The notes: a model not told the origin generated them from the sequence alone. Counted from the first letter of the stretch, positions 1 through 6,018 are shown. The stretch is 6,028 nucleotides of DNA from Candidatus Treponema faecavium (GCA_019113455.1 DXHG01000119.1:1-6028); one strand, 5' to 3'. A program made the numbers and translations.

Positions 1-1
1 C

Positions 2-727
2 GCGTACGGACGCATATTCGGGCCCAAATTTATGGCGCTGTTCAGGCTCGGCGGCGTGAATCTGCATCCGTCTCTGCTGCCGCTCTACCGCGGCGCGGCG
101 CCCGTGCAGTCGGTCATTCTGCACAGAGAGACAGAAACGGGCGTTTCCGTGCAGAAAATAGCCGAAAAGATGGACAGCGGCGCCATTCTTGCCCAGGAGC
201 GCATTGCGCTGTGCGGTACAGAAACTGCTTCTTCTCTGCTTGAAAAAAGCGCGCGTATCGGCGCTGAGCTTGTGCACCGCGTTGTGTCTGAGGCAGCGGC
301 AAGGGATTCGCTTCCTGCCGGCACCGCGCAGGATGAGACGCGCGCGACATACTGCGAGCTTATACGCAAGGAAGACGGGCGCATTGACTGGCGGCGTGCT
401 GCGGCAGAGATAGACGCGCAGGTGCGGGCGTTTGACCCGTGGCCTTCGGCGTATACGCTGTTCAGGGGCACGCCGCTTAAAATACTGTGCGCGGCGGTAT
501 TCACCGGTGAGACTGCCGTTCCCGCAGGCGTCGTGCCCGGAAGCGTGCTCGGCGTCGACGCGGACGCCGGCATACTGGTGCTGACCGGCTGCGGTATTCT
601 TGCCGTTTGTGCCCTGCAGCTGCAGGCTAAAAAAGCGGCGGCGTGGAAAGATTTTATAAACGGCGCGCGCGGCATTATCGGATGTGTGCTGGGAGATAAC
701 ACAGATTCCGGCGCGCCGTCTGTGTGA
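2..727 (+). CDS. fmt: Methionyl-tRNA formyltransferase, 5'-truncated by window edge
   Basis: Transfers a formyl group from 10-formyltetrahydrofolate to methionyl-initiator tRNA in the cytoplasm, so that translation can start with formylmethionine. The reading frame is open from base 2 (AYGRIFGPKF, then the ATG at 32), giving 241 visible codons. By comparison with the E. coli enzyme about 85-90 N-terminal residues lie upstream of the window, so the ATG at 32 is internal. The hydrolase-fold core shows the family signature NLHPSLLPLYRGAAP at about 59-103. The catalytic Asn and His of that motif and the Asp of KMDSG (about 173-175) are present, and Asn-to-Asp spacing is 38 residues, matching N106/D144 of E. 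coli. The C-terminal tRNA-binding domain is recognisable by ATYCELIRKEDGRIDW and the RAFDPWP motif (about 347-454). The stop is TGA at 725-727. The PASTA gene follows after 12 bases, implying one operon. Family assignment is firm. Confidence 0.96.
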   Translation, partial: AYGRIFGPKFMALFRLGGVNLHPSLLPLYRGAAPVQSVILHRETETGVSVQKIAEKMDSGAILAQERIALCGTETASSLLEKSARIGAELVHRVVSEAAARDSLPAGTAQDETRATYCELIRKEDGRIDWRRAAAEIDAQVRAFDPWPSAYTLFRGTPLKILCAAVFTGETAVPAGVVPGSVLGVDADAGILVLTGCGILAVCALQLQAKKAAAWKDFINGARGIIGCVLGDNTDSGAPSV

Positions 728-729
728 GG
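726..729 (+). promoter_or_regulatory. Shine-Dalgarno of the PASTA gene, overlapping the fmt stop
   Basis: GAGG lies 10 bases before the ATG at 740 and shares bases with the fmt TGA stop codon (725-727). This supports the ATG at 740 as the start and suggests translational coupling with fmt. Confidence 0.6.
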
Positions 730-739
730 TTTTGCTGAT

Positions 740-1804
740 ATGAAGTTTCATAAAGAGAAAAAGCCCGCGGGCGATGCGGGTGAGAATACGGAAAAAAAGC
801 GCTCGCTTCGCATTTCGGCTGAAGAAGACATGCAGGCAGTGCGCATGGGCGGCAGACCGTTCGTGTTCATTATACTGGGAACAGCCTTTTTGATGATGTG
901 CGTGTGCGCCGCTGCATTCTTTATTATGGTAAAAGGCGCGGAAGAAGTGCTGGTGCCCGACGTAACAGGCAAAGACCTTGCGTCGGCGCTTTTGGAAATG
1001 CAGGTAAAAGAACTCTACCCGCGCATCCAGCTGCGGTATTCGGAAACGCCCGGCGATGAAGGCACGATCCTTTCGCAGACGCCCTCCGGCGGCGCGATTG
1101 TCAAGGCGGGCAGGCGCATTGAGCTTGTCGTAAGCCGCGGCGTTATCATTGATCAGATAGAAGACTACGTGGGGCAAAAGCTCGACGACGTGCAGCTGCG
1201 TATACAGACATTGTTCAGCGGCGCTTCGCGGACGCTTATCACTGTCGGCGAGCCGCAGTACCGCGCAGACGCATCTGAAGCAGGCACGGTGCTTGAACAG
1301 GAGCCGCCCGCCGGTACAGCCATCTCCGAGCCGGTAACGCTCCGTCTGGTAGTAAGCCGCGGCCCAAGCTATGAGCAGACGCGCGTCCCCGATATAATCG
1401 GGATGTCGGTAAACGACGTGCTGACGCAGATGAGCCGCTCCCGCGTGATTTTTGATTTTACGGCGCGCACGGCCGCGGAAGGAGAAACCGCGGGTACCGT
1501 TGTGTCGCAGCAGCAGCATGACAGCGAGTTTATCAGAAATTATTCGCGGCTGGCGGCGGAATTTGCGTTCCCCGCGGAGCAGACGGATGAAGCGCGGTAC
1601 GGCATCTTTACCGCCTCGCTGCAAAACTTTCCATATCCGCTTGAGCTCAGGCTTGACGCGCATACGCCGGAAGGAGAAACATACACGCTTGTAACGTTTA
1701 ATCACCCCGGAGGACAGGTAACCATTCCGTACACGGCAGAATCAGGCACAGAGCTGTCGCTGTATGTGGCAGGCCGCCTTGAGCGCACCGTAACGGTTCA
1801 GTAA
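740..1804 (+). CDS. Single-pass membrane protein with PASTA domains, no kinase domain
   Basis: 354 residues. The N-terminus (1-40) is charged and probably cytoplasmic. One strongly hydrophobic segment at about 41-64 (FVFIILGTAFLMMCVCAAAF and following) should anchor it in the inner membrane with the rest outside. PASTA repeat 1 spans about 69-134 and starts LVPDVTGKDLASALL. Repeat 2 spans about 139-208 and starts IEDYVGQKLDD. Repeats 1 and 2 both end in VVSRG. Repeat 3 starts canonically at about 215 (RVPDIIGMSVNDV) but decays after GTVVSQQ. The last 75 or so residues (280-354) look beta-rich and match nothing I recognise. PASTA domains are known from Ser/Thr kinases and penicillin-binding proteins, where they sense peptidoglycan or muropeptides; here there is no kinase or transpeptidase domain. 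I recall a stand-alone PASTA gene next to fmt in treponemes. A role in envelope sensing or scaffolding is inference. Stop TAA at 1802-1804. Confidence 0.88.
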   Translation: MKFHKEKKPAGDAGENTEKKRSLRISAEEDMQAVRMGGRPFVFIILGTAFLMMCVCAAAFFIMVKGAEEVLVPDVTGKDLASALLEMQVKELYPRIQLRYSETPGDEGTILSQTPSGGAIVKAGRRIELVVSRGVIIDQIEDYVGQKLDDVQLRIQTLFSGASRTLITVGEPQYRADASEAGTVLEQEPPAGTAISEPVTLRLVVSRGPSYEQTRVPDIIGMSVNDVLTQMSRSRVIFDFTARTAAEGETAGTVVSQQQHDSEFIRNYSRLAAEFAFPAEQTDEARYGIFTASLQNFPYPLELRLDAHTPEGETYTLVTFNHPGGQVTIPYTAESGTELSLYVAGRLERTVTVQ

Positions 1805-1821
1805 CAGCAGAGCACCGCTGT

Positions 1822-1866
1822 GGAGGGAGAAGCACAGCTTTTGAAGAGAGGAGCGCCACTCCCTCC
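1822..1866. repeat. 8-bp inverted repeat downstream of the PASTA gene
   Basis: GGAGGGAG at 1822-1829 is exactly complementary to CTCCCTCC at 1859-1866, with a 29-base loop. It begins 17 bases after the PASTA stop codon. No T-run follows on either strand, so it is not a classical Rho-independent terminator. It could be a weak terminator or an mRNA 3'-end structure for the fmt-PASTA unit, or chance. Confidence 0.3.
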
Positions 1867-1888
1867 TCCAAACAAATTACAGAGAACC

Positions 1889-1952
1889 GCAAAGAAAAAA
1901 GCCCGCGTGCAGGCACAGCCGCACCCCGCAGGAGGAGCCTGCAAAGAAAAAA
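1889..1952. repeat. 12-base direct repeat GCAAAGAAAAAA flanking the terminator loop
   Basis: GCAAAGAAAAAA occurs exactly at 1889-1900 and again at 1941-1952, 52 bases apart. Each copy borders one arm of the terminator's outer stem, so on the minus strand each arm is followed by T6CT3GC. This may be a partial duplication during terminator evolution or an A-rich coincidence. Confidence 0.55.
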
Positions 1953-1961
1953 CGCGGGCTT
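1891..1961 (-). terminator. Rho-independent terminator of the antiporter gene
   Basis: Read on the minus strand, the outer stem is AAGCCCGCGT (1961-1952) pairing with ACGCGGGCTT (1908-1899), 10 bp. A second inner stem, GCAGGC (1942-1937) with GCCTGC (1914-1909), stacks inside it with a T-rich bulge on one side. The outer stem is followed at once by TTTTTTCTTT (1900-1891). It lies 24 bases beyond the antiporter stop codon, as expected for its terminator. On the plus strand no T-run follows the hairpin, so I call it unidirectional. Confidence 0.78.
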
Positions 1962-1984
1962 GAGCGCTTATATACTGGCGATTA

Positions 1985-3610
1985 TCAGCCCTTTTGCTTT
2001 ATCTTATCCATAAGCGCAGGCAGTACAAGCAGGCCTGCGGCAAACACGGCAAGCGCGCTTATCCACGCGGCGCCGAGACTGAGGAATATGCCGCCGAATA
2101 TAAAACCGACACATGCGCAGACCGCACTGAACATGGCGTAGGGCATCTGCGTTGCAACGTGCTCAAGATGCGGACAGCTTGCGCCTGTTGACGAAAGTAT
2201 CGTTGTATCCGAAATAGGCGAGGCATGATCGCCGAACACGGCGCCTCCGATAACGGCGGCGCAGACAATCATTGAGGCGTGCACGAGCATATCCTGCGCC
2301 ATGCCGTTCGCTTCGGCGAGCGTCGTGATAATCGGCAGTGCAATTGGCAGCATAATGCCGAACGTGCCCCAGCTGGTGCCGGTGGCAAACGAGATTACCG
2401 CCGAGACGATAAACATAACCGCCGGCAGTATCCACACGGGAAAACCTCCGCCGCGCACGAGTTCCGACAGATACACGCCCAAGCCCAATCCGCCTTCTTC
2501 TGGCGCCGCCTTGATAATCGTGCCGATAGCCCACGCCATCGCAAGGATAATAAGCGCGGGCGCCATCGAGTTTATGCCGCCGCGCAGCGCTTCCCCCGCT
2601 TCTTTGAGCGTCAGGAGCCTGCGGGCAAGATAATAGATATATGTTGCCGTTATCGTGAAAACAACCGCATAGCAGAGCGCAACGGATGAGTCGGTGTTGT
2701 TGAACGCCTCGCCGAGCGTCATGGAGCGCGCCGCGTCGGAAAGCGAGCTGACGTCCCCGCCGTTGATGGCGGCAAGCCACGTTGTTACCGGAAAAAAGAC
2801 AACCGCGCTGATGATGAGCACTATAATCGGAAACAGCATGTCTGCAGGCTTTGCGGCTTTGTTTGCAGCCGTCTCTTCTGCTCCCGACGCAGGCCCGTAC
2901 AGCGCCTCGTTATACAGCGTGCCCCGCGCGGCAAGCTCCTCGGACCGCTTCATGGGGCCGAAATCCCGCTTAAGAAAGATAACTGCAAATACGAGCAGCA
3001 GCGCGAGCAGCGCGTACAGGTTGTAAGGAATGGCGCGGATAAAGAACTGGAACTCGCTCATGCCGAGCTTTTCAAAGCCCTGCGCGTCGCGGATAATAGA
3101 CATGACCGTTACGACCCAGCTTGAAATCGGCGCGAGGATACAGATAGGCGCCGCCGTTGAATCAAGGATATAGGCAAGTTTCGCGCGGGACACGCGCGTT
3201 TTGTCGCAGATGGGGCGCATTACCGTGCCGACCGACAGCGAGTTAAAGTAATCGTCGATAAAGATAATGATGCCGAACACGGCAGTCATAAACTGCGAGC
3301 TTGTGCGGGTTTTGAGCTTTGCAGACGCCCAGCGCCCAAACGCGCCTGCGGCGCCGGTTTTGGTGAGCATACCGACAAGACCTCCGAGCAGTGCGCAGAA
3401 CAAAAATATGCGTATGTTCCAGCCGTCGGCGAGCGAGTCTGCAATTAAATCGGTAAAGCGCATGAGCGCCATAAACGGATTGCCGCCTGCGGCTATGAGC
3501 GCGCCGGAGACAATGCCCAAAAAAAGCGAGACAATCACGTCTTTTGTAGCGAATGCAAGAATAATCGTTAATACGGGCGGGATAATGCCCAATATACCAA
3601 AATGTTCCAC
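1985..3610 (-). CDS. NhaC-family Na+/H+ antiporter
   Basis: A 541-residue inner-membrane protein, very hydrophobic throughout, with about 12-14 membrane segments (for example around 6-23, 25-43, 65-83, 148-172, 193-213, 257-279, 346-367, 390-410, 488-512). It is expected to exchange Na+ for H+ in pH and sodium homeostasis. Family motifs are visible: IFIDDYFNSLSVGTVMRP at about 116-132, ATGTSWGTFGIMLPIA at about 409-424, and GDHASPISDTTILSSTGA at about 460-477, followed by HLEHVATQMPYA. These conserved acidic and His residues inside membrane segments are typical of the NhaC group. A charged loop at about 214-256 separates the halves. Start: GTG at 3610, with GAGGAAGG 5 bases upstream, giving MEHFGILGIIPPVL. 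An in-frame ATG at 3652 lacks a spaced Shine-Dalgarno and falls within the likely promoter. Stop TGA at 1987-1985. Substrate specificity (Na+/H+ versus another cation or organic pair) cannot be read from the sequence. Confidence 0.92.
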   Translation of the reverse strand: MEHFGILGIIPPVLTIILAFATKDVIVSLFLGIVSGALIAAGGNPFMALMRFTDLIADSLADGWNIRIFLFCALLGGLVGMLTKTGAAGAFGRWASAKLKTRTSSQFMTAVFGIIIFIDDYFNSLSVGTVMRPICDKTRVSRAKLAYILDSTAAPICILAPISSWVVTVMSIIRDAQGFEKLGMSEFQFFIRAIPYNLYALLALLLVFAVIFLKRDFGPMKRSEELAARGTLYNEALYGPASGAEETAANKAAKPADMLFPIIVLIISAVVFFPVTTWLAAINGGDVSSLSDAARSMTLGEAFNNTDSSVALCYAVVFTITATYIYYLARRLLTLKEAGEALRGGINSMAPALIILAMAWAIGTIIKAAPEEGGLGLGVYLSELVRGGGFPVWILPAVMFIVSAVISFATGTSWGTFGIMLPIALPIITTLAEANGMAQDMLVHASMIVCAAVIGGAVFGDHASPISDTTILSSTGASCPHLEHVATQMPYAMFSAVCACVGFIFGGIFLSLGAAWISALAVFAAGLLVLPALMDKIKQKG

Positions 3611-3615
3611 AACAT

Positions 3616-3623
3616 CCTTCCTC
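3616..3623 (-). promoter_or_regulatory. Shine-Dalgarno that fixes the antiporter GTG start
   Basis: On the minus strand GAGGAAGG runs from 3623 to 3616, leaving 5 bases before GTG at 3610 (9 bases counted from GAGG). The ATG at 3615-3613 is out of frame. This spacing makes GTG the best start and argues against the open upstream frame being translated. Confidence 0.7.
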
Positions 3624-3639
3624 AAAATAAAAAACTGTA

Positions 3640-3649
3640 GTAATATTAC
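3640..3649. repeat. 10-bp perfect palindrome GTAATATTAC in the divergent intergenic region
   Basis: GTAATATTAC reads the same on both strands and sits between the divergent antiporter and aroDE genes. It overlaps possible -10 boxes in both directions, so it could be a shared promoter core or a small operator. Its shortness and AT-richness leave chance open. Confidence 0.4.
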
Positions 3650-3669
3650 CATACCTTTGGCGCTGACAA
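3640..3669 (-). promoter_or_regulatory. Candidate promoter of the antiporter gene
   Basis: On the minus strand TTGTCA (3669-3664) matches the -35 consensus at five of six positions. TATTAC (3645-3640) is an imperfect -10 box 18 bases away; TAATAT (3648-3643) is an alternative with a short 15-base spacer. Initiation a few bases further on would leave a leader of about 20-25 bases carrying the Shine-Dalgarno before the GTG at 3610. The match is moderate and by eye only. Confidence 0.35.
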
Positions 3670-3685
3670 CAACAGCGGTTTTCAC

Positions 3686-3689
3686 GGAG
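3686..3689 (+). promoter_or_regulatory. Shine-Dalgarno of aroDE
   Basis: GGAG ends 8 bases before the ATG at 3698 and supports that start, which gives the expected N-terminus MTPKICLCLTG leading directly into the first beta strand of the dehydroquinase barrel. I could not find a convincing -35/-10 pair for this strand. Confidence 0.55.
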
Positions 3690-3697
3690 AAAAACGA

Positions 3698-5242
3698 ATG
3701 ACGCCTAAAATCTGCCTGTGTCTGACAGGCGCTACAATAGAAGAAGATCTGCGTATCCTTGATGAGTACCGCAGCTGGATAGACATTGCTGAGCTGCGCG
3801 TTGATTACCTGTGCAAGGACGAACGGCTGCAAATACGTAAATTTCCCGCGCTTGCAGGCGTTCCCTGTATTCTGACGATACGGCGCGTGCTTGACGGCGG
3901 CAAGTTCGCCGAAGGCGAGGCGGCGCGCACGCTGCTGTTCGCGCGCGGGCTCGCGTTTGCCGACCAGGATTCCCGCAAGAATTTTGCGTATGTTGATTTT
4001 GAAGAAGACTTTCAGGTGCCCAGCCTGCAGGACGCGGCGTTTGCGTTCGGCACGCGCGTCATACGCAGCTGCCACAGCATGCACGAACCGGTAACGAACA
4101 TCGCGGAGCATATGCAGAAGATGCGCATTACCGGCTATGAAATACCAAAAATAGCCTGTATGCCGAACTCAATACGGGAGACGGCAGCGCTGTTCCATGA
4201 AGCAAAACTGCTTTCAGGCTTTGAGCATATCCTGTGCGCCATGGGGCCGTACGGCGCGCCGACTCGCATTCTGGCAGAGCGGCTCGGCTCGTTTTTAACG
4301 TACACGTCGCCGAAAGACGCCGGCAGCGGCATGGCTGCGCTGGGGCATATCGATCCGGTTACGCTCAATGAGGTGTATAATTTCAGGGGAATAGACGCAA
4401 AAACAAAGATATTCGGCGTAACCGGCTACCCGCTTGAAATTACGCAGAGCCCCGCGCTGCATAACGCAGGATACCGCCGCCACGGCATGAATTCGGTCTA
4501 TATCCCGATACGCGCGCAAAAGATAGAAGAGGCGCTCGACTTTGCCCGCGAGCTTGACATAACGGGGCTTTCGGTAACGATTCCGCATAAAGAAAGCGTG
4601 CTTGATGAGCTGCAGTCCGTTTCATCGGCTGTCGGAGAAATCGGCTCATGCAACACGATTGTGCGCAGCGGAGACGGCTGGACAGGATTCAACACCGATT
4701 CGAGCGGCCTTATCGAAGCGCTTCAGGAATTTCTGCGGACAGACACGCTGCGGCACACAAAAGTTGCGATTATCGGCGCGGGAGGCGCTGCGCGCGCGGC
4801 GGTGTACGCGGTGCGTCAGATGCACGGCAGCGTGTGCGTATTCAACCGGACCGTGTCCCGCGCCCGCACGCTTGCAGAAGAATATAACTGCAAATGGGCC
4901 GCGCTTGACGAAACGGCGGTTCCGCTGCTTGAACGCTACAGCGATCTCATTATTCAGACAACGTCCGTCGGCATGGGATGCGCCGGTCCGTCAGACAGCA
5001 CGACAGATCCGCTGTATTTTTACGGGTTCCGGGGACACGAGGCCGTATACGACGTGATTTATTCCCCGGAGCTCACGCCGCTTTTGGCGCGGGCAAAAGA
5101 AGCCGGCTGCCGCGTGTCAAACGGACTGAGTATGCTCCGGTATCAGGCGTACCGGCAATTTAAATTATTTACGGGAGTGGAATATGACGAGGAACATTCC
5201 TCAGCAGGAACAGAAAGTATTGGCCGCAGACACGGCCGTTAA
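3698..5242 (+). CDS. aroDE: Fused 3-dehydroquinate dehydratase (type I) / shikimate dehydrogenase
   Basis: A 514-residue cytoplasmic bifunctional enzyme covering steps 3 and 4 of the shikimate pathway: 3-dehydroquinate to 3-dehydroshikimate, then NADPH reduction to shikimate. Residues about 1-230 are the type I dehydroquinase: AELRVDYL (31-38), the general acid-base His126 in RSCHS, the Schiff-base Lys151 in IPKIACMP, and Arg190 in APTR. The usual SAPGQ loop reads AALGH (213-217), so the conserved Ser and Gln are absent. Residues about 237-495 are the dehydrogenase: the substrate motif TQSPALHN, Lys298 in VTIPHKE, Asn319 in SCNT, Asp334 in FNTD, the NADP loop GAGGAAR (360-366), NRT (383-385) and Gln483. 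The first Ser of the usual SxSP motif is Thr249. Start ATG 3698 has GGAG 8 bases upstream. The last 19 residues lie wholly inside the rpiA overlap and look unlike a normal family end. In plants the same domain order occurs as a fusion. Confidence 0.95.
   Translation: MTPKICLCLTGATIEEDLRILDEYRSWIDIAELRVDYLCKDERLQIRKFPALAGVPCILTIRRVLDGGKFAEGEAARTLLFARGLAFADQDSRKNFAYVDFEEDFQVPSLQDAAFAFGTRVIRSCHSMHEPVTNIAEHMQKMRITGYEIPKIACMPNSIRETAALFHEAKLLSGFEHILCAMGPYGAPTRILAERLGSFLTYTSPKDAGSGMAALGHIDPVTLNEVYNFRGIDAKTKIFGVTGYPLEITQSPALHNAGYRRHGMNSVYIPIRAQKIEEALDFARELDITGLSVTIPHKESVLDELQSVSSAVGEIGSCNTIVRSGDGWTGFNTDSSGLIEALQEFLRTDTLRHTKVAIIGAGGAARAAVYAVRQMHGSVCVFNRTVSRARTLAEEYNCKWAALDETAVPLLERYSDLIIQTTSVGMGCAGPSDSTTDPLYFYGFRGHEAVYDVIYSPELTPLLARAKEAGCRVSNGLSMLRYQAYRQFKLFTGVEYDEEHSSAGTESIGRRHGR
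5173..5177 (+). promoter_or_regulatory. Shine-Dalgarno of rpiA inside the aroDE coding sequence
   Basis: GGGAG lies 6 bases before the ATG at 5184, within the codons for AroDE residues just after FKLFTG. It decides the rpiA start in favour of 5184 and means that rpiA ribosome loading occurs on mRNA already being translated as aroDE. Confidence 0.65.
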
Positions 5243-5912
5243 CGCGCTGTGTAACGAAGGCCTCATTCATTCGGGAATGAAAATCGGGCTGGGCACCGGT
5301 TCCACAGCGATGCCGGCGGTGTACGCGCTTTCCGCGCTCTTGGAGCGGGGCGCAGTAACTGACATAAAGGCGGTCGCAACGAGCTTTCAGACCTCAATTG
5401 AGTGCGAGCGGCTGGGTATTCCGGTGTACTCGATGAACGCGGCGGTTATCGGCGGCGAGCTTGACCTTGCGATAGACGGCGCAGACGAGATAGACCCCGA
5501 GTGCCGCCTGATTAAGGGCGGCGGAGCTGCGCTGCTGCGCGAAAAAATCGTTGAATACAGCGCACGCCTGCTGGTTATCGTTGCCGATGAGACAAAAGCC
5601 GTAGCGCATATCGGCACCGGATTTGCGGTGCCGGTGGAAGTGATTGGCGAAGCGCGTGTGCCGGTGATGCGCGCGCTTGAAAAACTCGGCGCATCGTGCG
5701 TGCTGCGCGAAGGCGTACGGAAATGCGGGCCGGTTATCACTGATAACGGCAATATGATTCTTGACTGCCGCTGGAGCGCGCCGATTGACCCCGCTGCGAT
5801 GGAGCGCGCGATAAACGATATCCCGGGCGTGGTGGAAAACGGCCTGTTTACGCGCGTGCGCCCGACGGTGTTCATTGCCCACGCGGACGGCACCGTTGAG
5901 CGCAGAGCCTGA
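5184..5912 (+). CDS. rpiA: Ribose-5-phosphate isomerase A
   Basis: 242 residues, slightly longer than the E. coli enzyme (219). It interconverts ribose-5-phosphate and ribulose-5-phosphate in the non-oxidative pentose phosphate pathway, in the cytoplasm. Visible motifs: the phosphate-binding loop GLGTGSTA at 35-42, ATSFQT at 65-70, DGADEID at 98-104, and KGGGAALLREK at 111-121. These carry the residues corresponding to the E. coli catalytic set D81, D84, K94 and E103 (here D98, D101, K111, E120). PVEVIG, ITDNGN and the C-terminal MERAINDIPGVVENGLF block also match the family. The start ATG 5184 has GGGAG 6 bases upstream; a TTG at 5220 is a weaker alternative. The first 59 bases overlap the end of aroDE in another frame, so the two genes are surely co-transcribed and probably translationally coupled. 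Stop TGA at 5910-5912. No key residue is missing. Confidence 0.96.
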   Translation: MTRNIPQQEQKVLAADTAVNALCNEGLIHSGMKIGLGTGSTAMPAVYALSALLERGAVTDIKAVATSFQTSIECERLGIPVYSMNAAVIGGELDLAIDGADEIDPECRLIKGGGAALLREKIVEYSARLLVIVADETKAVAHIGTGFAVPVEVIGEARVPVMRALEKLGASCVLREGVRKCGPVITDNGNMILDCRWSAPIDPAAMERAINDIPGVVENGLFTRVRPTVFIAHADGTVERRA

Positions 5913-5966
5913 CGCGGCAGGATACGCGCAGTTTTCGTTTTTATATGCGCCGTTAAAAAACACCCG

Positions 5967-5991
5967 TTTGCCGATGGCAAAATTTATATTT
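5967..5991 (+). terminator. Possible weak terminator after rpiA
   Basis: TTTGCC (5967-5972) pairs with GGCAAA (5976-5981) around a GAT loop, and AATTTATATTT follows. The stem is only 6 bp with three A-T pairs, and the tail is mixed A and T instead of a clean T-run. It sits 54 bases beyond the rpiA stop. Treat it as tentative. Confidence 0.35.
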
Positions 5992-6018
5992 GCCGTTTAT
6001 CCGGTAAGAAATTTGCCG
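5967..6018 (+). repeat. Three TTTGCCG copies spaced 22 and 23 bases apart
   Basis: TTTGCCG starts at 5967, 5989 and 6012. The last two share the longer ATTTGCCGT (5988-5996 and 6011-6019). The first copy also forms the left arm of the small hairpin. The spacing is close to two DNA helical turns, which would place bound protein on the same face. No coding region is evident in 5913-6028, and the series may continue past the window edge. Confidence 0.5.

Noticed and set aside
85..702. Long open frame on the minus strand opposite fmt.
   Set aside because: It is the antisense shadow of a clearly conserved gene in GC-rich codons, with Ser/Ala-rich composition and no recognisable domain.
1830..1842. 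AAGC-ACA-GCTT hairpin followed by TT after the PASTA gene.
   Set aside because: A 4-bp stem with two A-T pairs and a two-base T tail is too weak to call a terminator.
1805..1984. Small RNA or riboswitch in the convergent intergenic region.
   Set aside because: The structure there is explained by a terminator for the minus-strand gene, and I see no promoter or conserved RNA motif.
2163..3701. Several open frames of 110-205 codons within the antiporter gene, on both strands.
   Set aside because: Their sequences are low in complexity or Arg/His-rich, lack start signals and lie wholly inside a gene with clear family motifs.
3611..4111. Upstream extension of the antiporter frame to an ATG at 4111, giving a 708-residue protein.
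   Set aside because: The added part is antisense to the conserved dehydroquinase coding sequence, has no family resemblance, and bypasses a well-placed Shine-Dalgarno and GTG start.
5926..5950. GCGCA...TGCGC inverted repeat just after rpiA, considered as the rpiA terminator.
   Set aside because: Only 5 bp with a 15-base loop, and it is followed by CGTTAAAAAA, an A-run, so it does not fit a plus-strand terminator.
5387..5980. Two open frames on the minus strand opposite rpiA and its tail.
   Set aside because: They are antisense to conserved rpiA codons, their composition is unlike protein, and no ribosome binding site or homologous motif was seen.
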